Source of the DNA: Streptomyces pseudovenezuelae
GTDB lineage: Bacteria; Actinomycetota; Actinomycetes; Streptomycetales; Streptomycetaceae
Direction of reading: 5' to 3'
Assembly: GCF_029892565.1 (NCBI RefSeq)
Contig: NZ_JARXVH010000001.1
Coordinates: 62,001 to 126,000, forward strand
DNA length: 64,000 nucleotides
Made by a program: the position numbers and the translations under genes. Below are positions 18,315-28,369 of this stretch, piece after piece. The notes under the pieces were generated by a model. That model was not told where the DNA came from, did no database searches, and worked only from the letters and a program-made list of their open reading frames with translations. Each line of letters opens with the position of its first letter. The stretch's first letter is position 1.

Positions 18315-19877
18315 GTGAGACGTTCTTTCACGACCATGGCGGCAGTCGCGGCCACGACGCTGTCCGTGCTGGTCGACACGGGTCCGGCCGCCCACGCGGA
18401 CCGGAACGCCCACGGCCCGGCCGTGACCGGCACCTTCTCCGCCGGAGCGGCACACGCCTGGCAGTCGCTGCCGGCCGTACGGACGGGCGGCGCCGCATCG
18501 GGACCGGTCGACGCCACCGTCGTCGCCGACCCGAACGCCCTGCGGCAGAAGTACGAGGGCATCGGCTTCTCCCTGGACGAGACAAGCGTGTCCAACCTCT
18601 GGAAGCTCACGCCCGCGAAGCGCCGAGAGGCCGTGCGGCTGCTCGTCGACCCCGTGCACGGCGCCGGCCTCGACCGGTTCCGGCTGACGATCGGCAGCCC
18701 CGACCTGATCGAGCACCTGCCGTTCTGGTCGGAGGACGACCTGCCCGCGGGCGTCAAGGACGACTTCGGCCTGAAGCACTTCTCCATCCAGCGCGACGCC
18801 GACCTGCACATCATCGACACGATCAAGCTCATCCAGCACTACAACCCGCGCGCCACGTTCTTCGCGTCGGCGTGGAGCGCACCGGCGTGGATGAAGACGA
18901 ACAACCGGTTCACCGGCGAGGTCGCGCTCAAGCCGGGCAGCGCCACCGACTACTACCAGGTCGGCAAGTTGCGCGACGACTGCATCGATGCCTTCGCCCG
19001 CTACTACGTCAAGTACGTCCAGGCGTACGCCCGGCACGGCATCCGCGTCGACGCGCTGACCCTGCTCAACGAGCCCGGCATGGACGTCGTCTACCCCGCC
19101 ATGGACATCAGCGTCGCCCAGCAGCAGAAGCTCGCCCTGGCGATGAAGCGGGAGTTCAGGTCGGCCCGGCTGAAGACGCAGCTGTACGTGCACGACTTCA
19201 ACTTCTGGGACTGGCGCGACCCCAACAGCACCGCGACCAAGAACTACCACCGCATCTTCGACGACGCCCCCGACGGCTCGGTCAAGGGCGAGCAGGTGCG
19301 CAAGGCCGCCGACGCCATCGCCTTCCACCCCTACTGGGGCGACCCGACCGTCATGCGCGACGCCTACGAGCAGACGGGCAAGCCGGTCGAGATGACGGAG
19401 ACGAGCGACCTGTCGCCGTCGACCATCCTCGACTACTTCCGACTCGACGCCGGTTCCTACATCCTGTGGGCCCAGACCACCGACCAGGACGGCGGCACGC
19501 TGCACTGGACACCCGCCCGCGACAACAACATCGACTGGGACGAGGTCGCGGCGACCACCAAGTGGCCGGACCGGCTGGTGAAGGTGAACACGAACACGAA
19601 GGACTTCACAGTCCGCGACGAGCTCTACGCCATGGGGCAGTTCGCGAAATACCTCTCACCCGGTGACGTACGCCTGGAGTCCAGCGCCGCGCAGAACGGC
19701 GTGAGCAACGTGGTCTACCGGTCCGGCAGGAGCAGCTACGTCGCCGTCCTCGGCAACGGCTCCGGTGCCGACCGCACGGTCCGCGTCGCCGTCGGCGGAC
19801 GGAAGTTCGTGGTGACCGTACCGGCGGGCTCCTTCGCCACCTACCGCTGGAAGGGCACCGCCGGACCGGTTCGCTGA
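18315..19877 (+). CDS. Secreted glycoside hydrolase family 30 protein
   Basis: 520 residues with a Sec signal peptide (MRRSFTTMAAVAATTLSVLV, then PAAHAD). The body is a GH30-type beta/alpha barrel. LTLLNEPGMD carries the acid/base Glu, and KPVEMTETSDLS carries the probable nucleophile Glu. A C-terminal beta domain (about 430-520) is typical of GH30. Family members cleave beta-linked glycans such as glucosylceramide, beta-1,6-glucan or xylan. The specificity here is not readable. GTG at 18315 follows GGGGAG. It stands alone, with its own promoter. Confidence 0.85.
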   Translation: MRRSFTTMAAVAATTLSVLVDTGPAAHADRNAHGPAVTGTFSAGAAHAWQSLPAVRTGGAASGPVDATVVADPNALRQKYEGIGFSLDETSVSNLWKLTPAKRREAVRLLVDPVHGAGLDRFRLTIGSPDLIEHLPFWSEDDLPAGVKDDFGLKHFSIQRDADLHIIDTIKLIQHYNPRATFFASAWSAPAWMKTNNRFTGEVALKPGSATDYYQVGKLRDDCIDAFARYYVKYVQAYARHGIRVDALTLLNEPGMDVVYPAMDISVAQQQKLALAMKREFRSARLKTQLYVHDFNFWDWRDPNSTATKNYHRIFDDAPDGSVKGEQVRKAADAIAFHPYWGDPTVMRDAYEQTGKPVEMTETSDLSPSTILDYFRLDAGSYILWAQTTDQDGGTLHWTPARDNNIDWDEVAATTKWPDRLVKVNTNTKDFTVRDELYAMGQFAKYLSPGDVRLESSAAQNGVSNVVYRSGRSSYVAVLGNGSGADRTVRVAVGGRKFVVTVPAGSFATYRWKGTAGPVR

Positions 19878-19954
19878 CCCCGCTCGTCCCCGGACCCGGC
19901 CGGCCGCCCCTCGCTTACCACGGCACCAACCACCCCACCGGGTACGGACAACCT

Positions 19955-20872
19955 CTAGGGGCGGAGCACGATCTTGCCGTGGGTGTGCGGCCGTTCCAAC
20001 TCGCGGAAGGCGTCCCGCACTTGCTCCAATGGGTAGGTGCGGGCGATCGTGACCTCCAGCTCGCCGCGCGCGGCGAGTCGGGCCAACTCGCCGATCACGA
20101 CCGCGCACGCCGCCGCGCCTTCGCCGTAGGTGCGCGCCCCGACCCTGGCCGCGGCCTGCCAGTCGCGGATCGTGTTGATCCGCTGGGGCCGCACGCCCAA
20201 CTCCACCGCCAGGTCGACGTATCCGTCGCCGAACGTGTCGATGAACGCGTCGACCTGGCCGCCGGAAGCCTGCCGGATCCGTTCGGCCACGCCCTCCCCG
20301 TACGCGACCGGGACGACACCGCGCTCCTTCAGCCAGGCGTGGTTGCGCTCGCCCGCCAGCCCGATCACCGTGGCGCCGCGTCGCCGCGCGAGCTGCACGG
20401 CAAGGGATCCGACGCCGCCCGCCGCGCCGGACACGACGACCGTGTCGGCCGGACCGGGGTCCACCGCGAACACGGTGGCGTACGCGGTCGTGCCGGCCAC
20501 GTACAGCGACCCGGCCACGTCCCAGGACAGCCCCTCCGGACGCGAGGTCAGCTGTACGTCGTCGACCGCGACGAACTCCGCGTGGCTCGCTCTGTCGTGG
20601 GTGAAGCCCAGGACCTCGTCGCCCACCGCGAAGCCCCGCACCTGCGGACCGGCCTCCACCACGACGCCGGCCAGATCGCTGCCCTGCCCGGAGGGGAACG
20701 TCGAGGGCCAGCGTTCGTGCCGCGCGCCCTCGCGGATCATCACCTCGCCGGGCTGGATCCCGGCCGCGCGGACCTCGACCAGCACCTGCCCGGCGCCGGG
20801 CACCGGCCGCTCCACCTCCTCCACCCGCAGCACATCGATCCCGCCGTACTCGTGGAACCGCACCGCCCGCAT
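19955..20872 (-). CDS. NADP-dependent MDR-family oxidoreductase (quinone reductase-like)
   Basis: 305 residues. The N-terminal GroES-like domain (MRAVRFHEYGGIDVLRVEEV) has no zinc-binding cysteines. The Rossmann domain has VVVSGAAGGVGSLAVQLAR for the nucleotide. This is the QOR or zeta-crystallin branch of the MDR superfamily, which reduces quinones or enones with NADPH. The start at 20872 matches the family N-terminus. Starting at 20935 would add 21 unlike residues. It is a single gene with no obvious partner. Confidence 0.85.
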   Translation of the reverse strand: MRAVRFHEYGGIDVLRVEEVERPVPGAGQVLVEVRAAGIQPGEVMIREGARHERWPSTFPSGQGSDLAGVVVEAGPQVRGFAVGDEVLGFTHDRASHAEFVAVDDVQLTSRPEGLSWDVAGSLYVAGTTAYATVFAVDPGPADTVVVSGAAGGVGSLAVQLARRRGATVIGLAGERNHAWLKERGVVPVAYGEGVAERIRQASGGQVDAFIDTFGDGYVDLAVELGVRPQRINTIRDWQAAARVGARTYGEGAAACAVVIGELARLAARGELEVTIARTYPLEQVRDAFRELERPHTHGKIVLRP

Positions 20873-21054
20873 CGCGTGATCACCGCTCTTCCCCGCTCGG
20901 ACAAGCCTTTGGGCGGTCACGCCTCGGATGGCCACACACCGACCGCGCCACCGCCTTCAACGACTCGGGAACGGAGCTGTCTTCCCGAACACCCGACTCT
21001 TTTACCGGAGTTGGGCGCGGCCAGGCGGTCTCATGCCGATACATGAGAATCTCT

Positions 21055-21074
21055 ACGGATCTATACGGATCTAT
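21055..21074. repeat. Tandem 10-bp direct repeat at the esterase stop codon
   Basis: ACGGATCTAT occurs twice in a row, and the second copy includes the esterase stop codon. It may come from slippage or be a regulator site for the oxidoreductase downstream. No similar repeat was seen nearby. Confidence 0.4.
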
Positions 21075-21970
21075 TCCGCTATGTCGGTGTGGTCCAGATG
21101 GCGGTGAAGGAACTCGGTGATGATGCCCATCGTGGTGGCGGAGGACCAGGGGAGCCCGCTGCCCACGAGCCCGAGGAAAGCGACATCGCCGTGGTTGGCG
21201 CCGTTCAGGACGTAGCGGGTGTCGGCGCCGGCGGCGAGGAGCGCCTGGTGCACGTACTGCGTCTGGGACGGGGAGACCATCACATCCGCGCTGCCGTGCA
21301 GGAGGAGGAACGGCGGTGCCGAAGCGGTCGCGTAGGTGGCCGGATCCGCCGCGCGCACCGCGTCGGGGATGTCCGGGAGCAGCGCACCGGGCTTGCCGAG
21401 GTAGGCCGAGAAGTGGGTGGGCTTGTGCCGGTAGTGGAGCTGGGCCTCCTCCTCGAAGTCGTCGGCGATCGCCGAGAGTTCGGAGCTGCCGAAGCCGTCG
21501 ATCACGGCCTGCACCTGTCCCAGCGGTGACGGGTCCGAGCCCTCGGCGAACTCGGCCAGCCCGTTCGTGGCACCCGTCAGCGCCGCCACCTGACCGCCGG
21601 CCGACTCCCCCCACACGGCGACCGCACTGGGGTCGATCCCGAACTCGTCGGCGTGCAGGCGCAGATGGGCGAGGGCGGCGCGGACGTCGTGGATGGTGTC
21701 GTGGTAGGTGGCGCCGTCGGGCGTGATCCGGTACTCGACGCCGGCGACGACGAACCCGGACTTCGCGACGTGCCTGCGCAGTTCGAACGCCATGACCTTG
21801 TTGCAGCGGAGGAACGCGCCCCCGGGAAGGTAGACGACCAGCGGCAGCCGCTCGTCGGTGGCGGGCCGCACGATGTCGTACTTCAGCTCACACGACTCCC
21901 CGCCGGGCAGCTCGACGGTCTTGTAGGCGATGTCGTTACGGATGTCCACCTCGACGGCACCGAGGGACAT
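21071..21970 (-). CDS. Alpha/beta hydrolase, esterase/lipase type
   Basis: About 299 residues of a BD-FAE/hormone-sensitive-lipase-like esterase. LVVYLPGGAFLRCN contains the oxyanion-hole segment (PGGAF instead of HGGG). The nucleophile Ser is in WGESAGGQ, the acid in HGSADVMVSPSQ, and the His in NGANHGDVAF. ATG at 21970 is chosen because the longer frame (TTG at 22075) would start inside the tRNA terminator. No clear ribosome site precedes it, so the start is uncertain. It lies just 3' of tRNA-Pro, a common landing place for mobile DNA, but I see no integrase or duplicated tRNA end. Confidence 0.75.
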   Translation of the reverse strand: MSLGAVEVDIRNDIAYKTVELPGGESCELKYDIVRPATDERLPLVVYLPGGAFLRCNKVMAFELRRHVAKSGFVVAGVEYRITPDGATYHDTIHDVRAALAHLRLHADEFGIDPSAVAVWGESAGGQVAALTGATNGLAEFAEGSDPSPLGQVQAVIDGFGSSELSAIADDFEEEAQLHYRHKPTHFSAYLGKPGALLPDIPDAVRAADPATYATASAPPFLLLHGSADVMVSPSQTQYVHQALLAAGADTRYVLNGANHGDVAFLGLVGSGLPWSSATTMGIITEFLHRHLDHTDIAE

Positions 21971-22073
21971 CTGCGGTTCAGGGTCGACATCCAGCAGCGT
22001 GCTGTCGGCGAGGTCGGGCGGCGAGCGGCGGTCGGCGGGCCCGGCTTGGCCGCGAAGCCGGGCCAACGCACGC

Positions 22074-22103
22074 AAAAAAGGGCCCTCACAGGCTTACCGC
22101 CTG
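22074..22103 (-). terminator. Rho-independent terminator of tRNA-Pro
   Basis: On the minus strand, downstream of the tRNA, a CAGGC-GGTAA-GCCTG hairpin is followed by AGGGCCC and six T. A second perfect hairpin (22103-22117, GCGAAG/CTTCGC) sits between it and the tRNA. Confidence 0.55.
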
Positions 22104-22121
22104 CGAAGACCCTTCGCACCG

Positions 22122-22195
<74 letters not shown>

Positions 22196-22294
22196 GTGCG
22201 ACACACGCGTCGAAGCGCGTGATCACGCGGACCGTACCTTACCGCACGCCGGGGGCCGCCCCGAAGGGGGCATGGGGCGCGGGACACTTGGTGT

Positions 22295-22828
22295 ATGGGT
22301 ACTACGGGACGCGGCAGCGACACATCGCCGGACGGGGCCACCGACCGGCGCGACCGGGACGGCGACGGGCGGGCGCGCAACGCCCGGCCGCGCGACGGCC
22401 TCGGACGGCCCCTGCCCTACGGGGCTGACGGGGTGGAGCGGCAGCCCGAGGGGGTCGTACGTCCCCCGGAACGGTCCGTCGTCGAGGCGCAGGAGCTGCT
22501 CTCGGCCGGCAAGCCCTTCCACGCGCACGAGGTGTTCGAGGACGCCTGGAAGTCGGGGCCGGATGAGGAGCGGGCCCTGTGGCGGGGGCTGGCCCAACTC
22601 GCGGTGGGCCTCACGCACGCCGCGCGCGGCAACCTCACGGGCGGCGTCCGACTGCTGCGGCGGGGCGCCGGAGCGGTGGAGGAGTGGGCCTCGGACACGG
22701 GACGGCAGCGGCCGTACGAGATGGATCTCGCAGGGCTGGCCGCGTGGGCTCGGGAGTTGGCGGACGACGTGGAGGCGGGCGGCGGGAACGTGGACGCGGG
22801 GGTGCGGGCGCCCCGGTTGCGGGGGTAG
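22295..22828 (+). CDS. DUF309 domain protein
   Basis: 177 residues. The first 60 are polar and disordered (rich in Arg, Asp and Gly), followed by a small helical DUF309 domain whose signature FHAHEVFEDAWK is intact. LAQLAVGLTHAARGNLTGG follows. The family's function is unknown; conserved His and Glu suggest metal binding. The gene is divergent from the tRNA and lies upstream of cobF, with a 68-bp gap to the chosen cobF start. No strong ribosome site is seen, so a later start inside the disordered leader is possible. Confidence 0.8.
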   Translation: MGTTGRGSDTSPDGATDRRDRDGDGRARNARPRDGLGRPLPYGADGVERQPEGVVRPPERSVVEAQELLSAGKPFHAHEVFEDAWKSGPDEERALWRGLAQLAVGLTHAARGNLTGGVRLLRRGAGAVEEWASDTGRQRPYEMDLAGLAAWARELADDVEAGGGNVDAGVRAPRLRG

Positions 22829-22896
22829 GTGTCCTCGCAGGTCCCCGCGCGGACGCGGTGCACGCGATGTCAGTGGCGTGCGGCAGACTCGACGAC

Positions 22897-23670
22897 GTGC
22901 GAAAGATTCATGTCATCGGTATCGGCGCGGGCGACCCCGACCAGTTGACCCTGCAGGCGGTCAGGGCGTTGCGGAGCACGGACGTGTTCTTCGTCCTGGA
23001 CAAGGGCGAGGTGAAGAGCGACCTCACGCAGCTCCGCCGGGACATGCTCGACGCGCACATACCGCAGGGGTCGTACCGGGTCGTGGAGGCCCGCGATCCG
23101 GAGCGGGACCGCGCCGCCGGGGGTACGGCGTACTCCCCCGCCGTCGGGGACTGGCGCAGTGCCCGTGCCGCCATCTACCAGCGGCTCATCGCCGAGGAGC
23201 TGGGCGATGAGGAGAGCGGCGCGTTCCTGGTGTGGGGGGATCCCGCGCTGTACGACAGCACGCTCGGGATCCTGGAGGAGATCCTGGAGCGGGGCGAGGT
23301 GGCCTTCGAGTACGACGTCGTGCCCGGGATCAGCAGCGTCTCCGCGCTGGTCGCCCGGCATCGGACGGGGCTCAACCGGGTCGCCGGGTCGGTCCAGATC
23401 ACCACCGGGCGGCGGCTCGCCGAGAGTTTCCCGGAGGGGGTGGACGATGTCGTGGTGATGCTCGACGCGCACCAGGCCTTTCGGCGGTACGTCGACCAGG
23501 ACATCGACATCTACTGGGGCGCGTACATAGGCACCCCGGACGAGATCCTCGCCTCCGGTCCGATCGCCGAAGCCGGTCCGCGGATCGAGCGGCTGCGGGC
23601 CGAGGCCAGGGAGCGCAAGGGCTGGATCATGGACACGTATCTGCTGCGCCGGAATCCCGACCGGCGGTGA
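22897..23670 (+). CDS. cobF: Precorrin-6A synthase (deacetylating)
   Basis: A 257-residue tetrapyrrole methylase. The N-terminus [20 protein letters not shown] is the SAM-methylase P-loop-like signature. [19 protein letters not shown] and [14 protein letters not shown] are the other conserved blocks. CobF methylates C1 and removes the C20 acetyl group in aerobic cobalamin synthesis. GTG at 22897 matches the usual N-terminus. An ATG at 22867 would add ten residues. The next enzyme, CobK, is encoded 2.3 kb away on the other strand, beyond an MFS gene. No cobalamin riboswitch was recognised. Confidence 0.88.
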   Translation: MRKIHVIGIGAGDPDQLTLQAVRALRSTDVFFVLDKGEVKSDLTQLRRDMLDAHIPQGSYRVVEARDPERDRAAGGTAYSPAVGDWRSARAAIYQRLIAEELGDEESGAFLVWGDPALYDSTLGILEEILERGEVAFEYDVVPGISSVSALVARHRTGLNRVAGSVQITTGRRLAESFPEGVDDVVVMLDAHQAFRRYVDQDIDIYWGAYIGTPDEILASGPIAEAGPRIERLRAEARERKGWIMDTYLLRRNPDRR

Positions 23671-23767
23671 GGCCGGTGGTGCGGCCGGCGACGCGATTGG
23701 CGCGTTTTGCCACCCGCGCGGACCGGCATCGCGTGCGTGCGTAACTTCCCGGTGCGATCGTGACCTC

Positions 23768-25846
23768 GTGACAGTGACCGAGGACACCGCACCGCCCGCC
23801 GCCTCGCAGCCGCCGGTGCTGGACGCGCGCCGCCGCAACGTCGTGTTCGTCACGATCATGCTGGGCATGCTGCTGGCGGCCCTGGACCAGACGATCGTGG
23901 GCACGGCCCTGCCGACGATCGTGTCGGACCTGGGCGGCGCGGAGCACATGTCCTGGGTGGTGACCGCGTACCTGCTCGCGGAGACCGTGTCGACCGTGCT
24001 GGTCGGCAAGTTCGGCGACCTGTTCGGCCGCAAGGTGGTCTTCCAGGTCTCGGCGATCGTCTTCATCACGGGCTCGTTCCTGTGCGGTCTCGCCACCAAC
24101 ATGACGCTGCTGATCGCCTGGCGGGCGGTCCAGGGCATCGGTGCCGGTGGCCTCATGGTGACCGCCATGGCGCTGATCGCCGACGTCATCCCGCTGCGCG
24201 AACGCGGCAAGTACCAGGGCGCGATCGGCGCGGTGTTCGGCGTGGCCACGGTCATCGGACCGCTGCTCGGCGGCCTGTTCACCGACCACCTGACCTGGCG
24301 CTGGGCGTTCTACGTCAACGTGCCGATCGCGATCCTCGTGGTGGCCGCGGCCGCCCGCACCATCCCGGTGGTGAAGTCGGTGTCCCGGCCCGTCATCGAC
24401 TATCTGGGCATCGCGCTCGTCGCGATCGGCGCGAGCGCGCTGATCCTGGCGACCAGTTGGGGCGGCAACGAGTACGCGTGGGGTTCGGCGACCATCATCA
24501 CGCTGTTCGTGGGCGGCACCATCGCACTGGGCCTGTTCTGCTGGGTGGAGACCGGGGCCAAGGAAGCGATGCTGCCCATGCGGCTGTTCGCCAACCCGGT
24601 GTTCACGGTCTGCTCGATCCTCAGCTTCGTCGTCGGCTTCGCGATGCTCGGCGCGATGACGTATCTGCCGACCTATCTGCAGTACGTCGACGGCGACTCG
24701 GCCACGATCTCCGGCGTACGGACCCTGCCGATGATCATCGGGCTGCTGATCGCGTCCATCTTCAGCGGCAACGTGGTCAGCAAGACCGGGCAGTACCGCT
24801 ACTTCCCCATCGTCGGCTCCCTGGTGATGGGCGTCGGCCTGTACCTGATGTCCCTCATGGGGCCGTCCAGCGGGGTCTGGCTGGAGTCGCTGTACATGTT
24901 CGTGCTCGGCACCGGGATCGGCCTGTCCATGCAGGTCCTGACGATCGCCGTGCAGAACACCGTCGACTACACCGACCTCGGCACCGCCACCTCGGGCGTC
25001 ACCTTCTTCCGTACGCTGGGCAGTTCCTTCGGCACCGCCGTGTTCGGCACGATCTACACCAACTCCCTCAAGCCGAACCTCGCCGACGGGGTCGCCGAAG
25101 CGGCGCGGACCGGTGGCGCGGATCCGGCCACCCTGACCAAGGCGGCGACCAGCCCGGAGGGCCTCCACGAACTGCCCTCGGCGGCGGCCACGCCGATCAT
25201 CAACGCCTACGCGGACACCATCCAGACGGTCTTCCTGTGGACCGTGCCCGTCGCGGCCGTCGGGTTCGTGGTCGCCCTGTTCCTCAAACAGGTCCAACTG
25301 CGCGACAGCGCCCGGGCCGGATCCACCGACATGGGCGAAGGGTTCGCGTCGCCGCGCGGCGGGGACTCGCAGCGGCTGCTCGAAGCGGCCGTGGGGAAGA
25401 TCATCGGCAGTACGGATCTCGGCACCGCCCGGCGGATCATGACGGATTCCGACACCCGACTGGATGTCGCCGGGGCCTGGGCCGTGATGCAGGTCGAGTT
25501 GTTCTCTCGGATGGTGGGCCACGCCAGCCTCGGGCTGATCGCCGGCCGCCGGCATCTGCCGCCGGAGGTACTGCTGCCGGTCTTCGACCGCATGGTCTCG
25601 GAGGGCTATCTGACCCGCGACGGCTATCTGCTCTCCCACACCCCGGCGGGCGAACGCGAGGCCTCGGTCATCGGCGAGGCCTGGGGGAAGTGGCTGGAGG
25701 AGCGGGTGCAACAGGACGTCGGCCGCCCGTCCGGCACCGACCTGCGGGCAGCGGTGGACACCATCGCCAAGCGCCTGCTGGTCGAGGACCTGACCAACGG
25801 ACTGCCGCAGAAGCAGCCGGAATTGGCGTCGAGCGAGCCGAAGTAG
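23768..25846 (+). CDS. MFS drug/H+ antiporter (DHA2 type) with C-terminal winged-helix-like domain
   Basis: 692 residues. The first 515 or so hold about 14 membrane segments of the EmrB/QacA family ([19 protein letters not shown] in TM1, [10 protein letters not shown] as motif A). Beyond them are about 175 cytoplasmic residues with helices and a wing-like [21 protein letters not shown], which resembles the winged helix of MarR-type proteins. The tail is too long to be a simple end and could sense substrate, bind DNA or dimerise. GTG start at 23768. The gene is convergent with cobK, and its substrate is unknown. Confidence 0.88.
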   Translation: MTVTEDTAPPAASQPPVLDARRRNVVFVTIMLGMLLAALDQTIVGTALPTIVSDLGGAEHMSWVVTAYLLAETVSTVLVGKFGDLFGRKVVFQVSAIVFITGSFLCGLATNMTLLIAWRAVQGIGAGGLMVTAMALIADVIPLRERGKYQGAIGAVFGVATVIGPLLGGLFTDHLTWRWAFYVNVPIAILVVAAAARTIPVVKSVSRPVIDYLGIALVAIGASALILATSWGGNEYAWGSATIITLFVGGTIALGLFCWVETGAKEAMLPMRLFANPVFTVCSILSFVVGFAMLGAMTYLPTYLQYVDGDSATISGVRTLPMIIGLLIASIFSGNVVSKTGQYRYFPIVGSLVMGVGLYLMSLMGPSSGVWLESLYMFVLGTGIGLSMQVLTIAVQNTVDYTDLGTATSGVTFFRTLGSSFGTAVFGTIYTNSLKPNLADGVAEAARTGGADPATLTKAATSPEGLHELPSAAATPIINAYADTIQTVFLWTVPVAAVGFVVALFLKQVQLRDSARAGSTDMGEGFASPRGGDSQRLLEAAVGKIIGSTDLGTARRIMTDSDTRLDVAGAWAVMQVELFSRMVGHASLGLIAGRRHLPPEVLLPVFDRMVSEGYLTRDGYLLSHTPAGEREASVIGEAWGKWLEERVQQDVGRPSGTDLRAAVDTIAKRLLVEDLTNGLPQKQPELASSEPK

Positions 25847-25922
25847 GAAGTCGAACGGGGAGGTCGAATCGACCCACCGGAACCGGCGTGGGCGATCCCG
25901 TCCATCCCGTCTTCCCCTCCGT

Positions 25923-26669
25923 TCACGGCGAGTTGAGCCCCAACCGTTCCAGTACGCCCGCCACATCGACCACCGCGCGCACACCTTCCGGCAGCGGGGG
26001 CCGTCGTACGACCACCACGGGCAGGCCGAGTTCGCGCGCGGCCGTCAGCTTGGCGGCCGTCGCCTCTCCCCCGCTGTCCTTCGTCACGAGTACGTCGATG
26101 CGGTGCTCGCGCAGCAGAGCACTCTCGTCGGCGACCGTGAACGGCCCCCGGGCCAGCAGCACTTGGGTGGCCGGCGGCATGGGCGGTTCGGGCGGCTCCA
26201 CCGACCGCACGAGGAAGTGACGGTCCGTCAATCCGGCGAAGGCCGCCAGCCCCAGTCGCCCCGTGGTCAGGAACACCCGTCGGCCGTACCCCGACAGCAC
26301 GTCGGCGGCATCCGGCAATGACGCCACCATGTGCCAACGGTCCGCGGGACCGGCCCGCCAGCCCGGGCGGCGCAGCACCACCGCCGGCATCCCGGTCACC
26401 GCCGCGGCCCGCGCCGCGTTCTCGGTGATCGCGGCGGCGAAGGGATGCGTGGCGTCGACGACGGCGTCCACGTGCTGCTCGCGCAGCCAGTCGGCCAACC
26501 CCGCCGCCCCGCCGAACCCCCCGATCCGCACCTCCCCGTCCAGCACACCCGGCCGCGCCACGCGCCCCGCCAACGACGTCGTGACCCGCACGCCGGGGCG
26601 TGCCGCGAGGGCGGCGGCCAGCTCGCGGGCCTCGGTGGTGCCGCCGAGGATCAGGACGTGGGGGGACAT
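25923..26669 (-). CDS. cobK: Precorrin-6A reductase
   Basis: A 248-residue CobK/CbiJ protein. HVLILGGTTEARELAAAL is the N-terminal nucleotide-binding loop, VDAVVDATHPFAAAITENA the family signature, and VFLTTGRLGLAAF and VTKDSGGEATAAKL later blocks. It reduces precorrin-6A to precorrin-6B with NADPH, the step after CobF. Start at 26669 matches the family. The longer frame adds an Arg-rich leader unlike other members. Confidence 0.9.
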   Translation of the reverse strand: MSPHVLILGGTTEARELAAALAARPGVRVTTSLAGRVARPGVLDGEVRIGGFGGAAGLADWLREQHVDAVVDATHPFAAAITENAARAAAVTGMPAVVLRRPGWRAGPADRWHMVASLPDAADVLSGYGRRVFLTTGRLGLAAFAGLTDRHFLVRSVEPPEPPMPPATQVLLARGPFTVADESALLREHRIDVLVTKDSGGEATAAKLTAARELGLPVVVVRRPPLPEGVRAVVDVAGVLERLGLNSP

Positions 26670-26841
26670 GGGAGCGAGCGTACGAGGCCGCCCACGGGGA
26701 GGCCGCACCGGGACGCCGACGCGGTCGACCCACCGAACACTATGAACAGAACGATCTCCGCCATGGCTCCCCGGCCCACTCCCTCCTTAGCATCGCCGCG
26801 CAAGACGCAACGTCGCGTCGGCATGGACAAGGAGGGCCGCC

Positions 26842-28281
26842 TTGGACGGTTGGAGAACGCGCGCACGGGAATGGCGTCGAGCGGGAGTGGTCGGCTGTGC
26901 GGCGGTCGCGCTTCTGGGCACCCTCGGCGGAGCCCCGACGGCCCGGGCGGACGCCCCGCGCCCGGCGACCGCGACCTGTCCGGCCGAACTGGTCGGCAAG
27001 GCCACCTGCTACACCGGCCAGGACAAGAACGGCGCCTACTACGCCATCGCCGTCCCCGAGGACTGGAACGGCTCCCTCGTCGTCCACGCCCACGGCGGCC
27101 CCGACCTCGGCACCAGCTCCGATCCGCAGCGCAGCGTCGACGACCTGACGCGCTGGTCGGTGATGGTGGACGAGGGGTACGCCTGGGCGGGCTCGTCGTA
27201 CCGGCGCGGCGGCTACGGCACCCGGATGGCCACGGAGGACACCGAGAACGTACGCCGGTTGTTCGTCGGGGAGTTCGGGAAGCCCCGGCGGACGTATGTG
27301 CACGGCCAGTCGTGGGGCGGGGACGTCGCCGCCAAGGTCGTCGAGACGTACGGCAAGACCCGTGGGCGGTACGACGGGGCGCTGCTCACCAGCGGGGTCC
27401 TCGGCGGCGGGTCCCGGGGTTACGACTACCGCGTCGACCTGCGCGTGGTCTATCAGTACTACTGCCAGAACCACCCCCGCCCGACCGAGCCGCAGTACCC
27501 GCTCTGGCAGGGCCTGCGTGCCGACTCGACGATGACGTCCGCCGGGCTGCGCGCACGCCTCCAGGAGTGCACGGGAGTCGACTCGCCGGCCGCCGAGCGG
27601 ACCGCGCTGCAGCAGCGCAACCTCGACGACATCCTCGCCGTCACCCGCCTCCCCGAGCGCACGCTGGAGTCGCATCTGCGGTTCGCGACGTTCACCTTCC
27701 GGGACATCGTCCGCGACCGGCTCGGCGGCCGGAACCCGTTCTCCAACAAGGGCGTCCGGTACACCGGTTCGCACGACGACAAGGCGTTGAACGCGGGCGT
27801 CGAGCGGTTCGCCGCGGACCCTACCGCCGTACGGGATCTGTCCTACGACAGTGATCTCACCGGCAAGGTGTCGATCCCGGTGCTGACGATGCACGCGATC
27901 GACGACCCGACGGCGTTCGTGGAGCACGAGGCGGCCTATCGGGCGACGGCCGAGGGCGCCGGCCGGGAGCGGTACCTGGTGCAGACGTTCACCCGGGAGT
28001 CGGAGCACAGTGCGCTGAGCGACTCCGAGTACGCCAACGACATCTCGGTGCTGGACCGTTGGGTGCGGACGGGCAAGCGGCCGACGGCTCGGTCGATCGC
28101 GGGCTCGTGCGCCGCCTTCGACCGGACGTACGCCACCGGCTGCTTCTACGATCCCGGGTTCCGCCCCGCCGCGTACGCCACGCGCGTGCGGCCGCGACCG
28201 GGCGGGCTGCGGTGGCCCGCGATGACGGCGGCGCAGGAGAAGGCGTGGAGCAGGATCCCGGGGGTCGGGATCGCGCCCTGA
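26842..28281 (+). CDS. Secreted alpha/beta hydrolase
   Basis: 479 residues with a signal peptide (basic start, VVGCAAVALLGTLGG, then PTARA cleavage region). The domain begins at SLVVHAHGGPDLG. The nucleophile Ser is in VHGQSWGGDVAAK, the Asp in HAIDDPTAFVEHE, and the His in RESEHSALSDSEY. A long insertion between strand 6 and the acid may form a lid. Four to six cysteines (CPAELVGKATC, YYCQNH, SCAAFDRTYATGC) fit disulfides outside the cell. TTG at 26842 has AAGGAGGG seven bases upstream. The substrate is unknown; an ester or amide of an extracellular polymer is likely. Confidence 0.8.
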   Translation: MDGWRTRAREWRRAGVVGCAAVALLGTLGGAPTARADAPRPATATCPAELVGKATCYTGQDKNGAYYAIAVPEDWNGSLVVHAHGGPDLGTSSDPQRSVDDLTRWSVMVDEGYAWAGSSYRRGGYGTRMATEDTENVRRLFVGEFGKPRRTYVHGQSWGGDVAAKVVETYGKTRGRYDGALLTSGVLGGGSRGYDYRVDLRVVYQYYCQNHPRPTEPQYPLWQGLRADSTMTSAGLRARLQECTGVDSPAAERTALQQRNLDDILAVTRLPERTLESHLRFATFTFRDIVRDRLGGRNPFSNKGVRYTGSHDDKALNAGVERFAADPTAVRDLSYDSDLTGKVSIPVLTMHAIDDPTAFVEHEAAYRATAEGAGRERYLVQTFTRESEHSALSDSEYANDISVLDRWVRTGKRPTARSIAGSCAAFDRTYATGCFYDPGFRPAAYATRVRPRPGGLRWPAMTAAQEKAWSRIPGVGIAP

Positions 28282-28294
28282 GCTGTGACGAGCC

Positions 28295-28318
28295 GACGTG
28301 CTGACGTGCTGACGTGCG
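28295..28318. repeat. Three tandem copies of an 8-bp unit
   Basis: GACGTGCT, GACGTGCT and GACGTGCG follow each other directly, between the hydrolase stop and the terminator hairpin. This is a short slippage repeat with no known role. Confidence 0.5.
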
Positions 28319-28352
28319 AGTGGCCCCCCATGCAGGTGCGTGGGGGGCCACT
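28319..28352. terminator. Strong bidirectional terminator hairpin
   Basis: A perfect 12-bp stem (AGTGGCCCCCCA pairing with TGGGGGGCCACT) with a 10-base loop lies between the hydrolase and rpmJ, which converge. It should end transcription from both sides. Confidence 0.75.
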
Positions 28353-28369
28353 TCGTCTCCGTACCGTCG

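Noticed and set aside
21971..22075. N-terminal extension of the esterase from a TTG at 22075
   Set aside because: It would begin in the T-run of the tRNA terminator and has no ribosome-binding site. The extra residues do not look like the family.
22829..22896. Cobalamin riboswitch before cobF
   Set aside because: The gap is under 70 bp and no B12-box-like sequence is recognisable.
28295..28318. Tandem GACGTGCT units as a CRISPR-like array
   Set aside because: Only three 8-bp units without spacers; simple slippage repeat.
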